64,000 bases of DNA from Psychroserpens luteus (GTDB taxonomy: Bacteria > Bacteroidota > Bacteroidia > Flavobacteriales > Flavobacteriaceae), in the NCBI RefSeq assembly GCF_015319355.1, contig NZ_JADILU010000005.1, positions 1 through 64,000 on the forward strand, in the 5' to 3' direction. Numbering within the stretch: position 1 is the first letter of the stretch; every line of letters begins with the position of its first letter. Below the pieces are notes generated by a model. The model made no database searches, had not been told where the DNA came from, and saw nothing but the letters and a program-made list of their open reading frames with translations. Both the position numbers and the translations under genes were made by a program. Below, in pieces: positions 63,268-64,000 of the stretch.

Positions 63268-64000
63268 TTAGTTTATTAATTTTTTAGCTTGACCAGACCA
63301 ATCATCACGTTCTGCTCTTCCTGGGAAGGACTCTGTAATATCGTCTAACAAGTCATATTCTCTTTTTGTCATTTTACTAACTTGAGCGTAAGTAAAGATT
63401 CCAATACTATTAAGTACCTCTTCCATTTTTGGACCGATACCGTTTATAACTTGCAAATCATCTACAGTTTGAACGGTTGAATCAAATGTTCCAACACCTT
63501 TTAATAGATTGTCTAACTTTTCAGTTTTATCTTGTCTAGGTTTGATTGCTGTTGTTTCTTCTTCAATTTTTAATACTGAAGTTCTTTCATCAGAACCAGT
63601 TCCAACTAAACTATCTCCTCGCTCTCTTATCTTTTTATAACGTTCTCCTGAAGATTTCAAGATGGTCTTAACTTCTGCTTGAGCAATCACTGGGAATGTT
63701 CTCGCATAAAGTAAAAATAATACAAAGAAGAATCCGATCGTACCTATAAATATTCCAATATCAACAAACGTTGGAGAGAACATTGTCCAAGACGATGGTA
63801 AGTAATCTCTATGTAAAGATGTTACGATAATTACGAAACGTTCAAACCACATCCCAACGTTTACAACGATAGAGATAAAGAATGAGAACATAATACTCGT
63901 TCTTAATTTTTTAAACCACATGAACTGAGGTGAAAATACGTTACAAGACATCATCATCCAGTAAGCCCAAGCATAAGGACCTGTTGCTCTGTTTAAGAAT
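63268..64000 (-). CDS. actC: Alternative Complex III subunit ActC, NrfD-like (5' end beyond window)
   Basis: The frame is open to the right edge (FLNRATGPYAWAYWMMMSC at the border), so the N-terminal part, with the first helices, is missing. Visible are the last NrfD-type helices (about ten residues after PQFMW; SWTMFSPTFVDIGIFIGTIGFFFVLFLLY) and a cytoplasmic tail of about 120 residues. The tail ends in a helix-hairpin-helix-like domain (LQVINGIGPKMEEVLNSIGI, then RAERDDWSGQAKKL), a type that I know from the C-terminus of some NuoE proteins. ActC is the menaquinol-binding membrane subunit. The fused tail is unusual for the subunit as described in the cryo-EM work, but I cannot tell how common it is. 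Confidence 0.9.
   Translation of the reverse strand, partial: FLNRATGPYAWAYWMMMSCNVFSPQFMWFKKLRTSIMFSFFISIVVNVGMWFERFVIIVTSLHRDYLPSSWTMFSPTFVDIGIFIGTIGFFFVLFLLYARTFPVIAQAEVKTILKSSGERYKKIRERGDSLVGTGSDERTSVLKIEEETTAIKPRQDKTEKLDNLLKGVGTFDSTVQTVDDLQVINGIGPKMEEVLNSIGIFTYAQVSKMTKREYDLLDDITESFPGRAERDDWSGQAKKLIN

Overview
The window is a chromosomal piece of a marine-type member of the Bacteroidota, almost certainly a Flavobacteriaceae. The DNA is AT-rich. Several genes carry the Bacteroidota promoter signature (TTG ... TAnnTTTG), and there are no convincing Shine-Dalgarno sites. The gene content is also diagnostic: SprA and T9SS cargo proteins, a RemB-like barrel, Alternative Complex III feeding a caa3-type oxidase, and the maeB-ruvA-sprA-gcvH-vanZ-tonB neighbourhood. 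I see no tRNA, rRNA, CRISPR array, transposase or prophage.

Left third (1-17.7 kb), the accessory part: the 3' truncated gene of a giant secreted adhesin (CUB-like, PKD, choice-of-anchor L, then about seven 95-residue repeats) runs off the left edge. Next is a NifU-type Fe-S protein. Then comes a three-gene minus-strand unit: a T9SS-sorted surface protein, a 3504-residue SpvB/FG-GAP/RHS protein, and a small lipoprotein overlapping the RHS stop codon by 14 bp. The RHS protein ends in a 240-residue variable tip with an alpha/beta-hydrolase GxSxG motif. I read this unit as a candidate lipase-type polymorphic toxin with an outer-membrane lipoprotein immunity partner.

17.8-27.7 kb: dodecin, a secreted unknown and a small MscS channel on the plus strand. 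They face a seven-gene minus-strand operon: ABC ATPase, two MacB-like permeases, adaptor, TolC-like channel, second adaptor and the tRNA-modification gene tsaB. An mscS terminator hairpin appears to be embedded in the tsaB coding sequence.

27.8-33.3 kb: oxidase assembly and small subunits, all minus strand: a CxxC membrane peptide, DUF420, SCO, a cysteine-less SCO-like protein, oxidase subunit IV, two subunit III proteins (one with a large insertion) and heme O synthase. The matching catalytic genes (ActC-D-E-F, CoxB, CtaD) are at 57.8-64 kb, entering from the right edge.

33.4-57.6 kb: a secreted metallo-beta-lactamase-fold hydrolase, secreted unknowns, a RemB-like barrel with an N-terminal TonB-C-like domain, two tandem tonB paralogues, vanZ-gcvH, sprA (2499 residues, TTG start, coupled to ruvA), maeB, a lipoprotein, queG, a di-heme peroxidase, a cytochrome P450, ruvB and a cysteine-rich lipoprotein.

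Together the window links T9SS secretion (SprA), surface cargo, TonB energisation and the aerobic respiratory chain. All domain calls are by eye from translated sequence; no database search was run.
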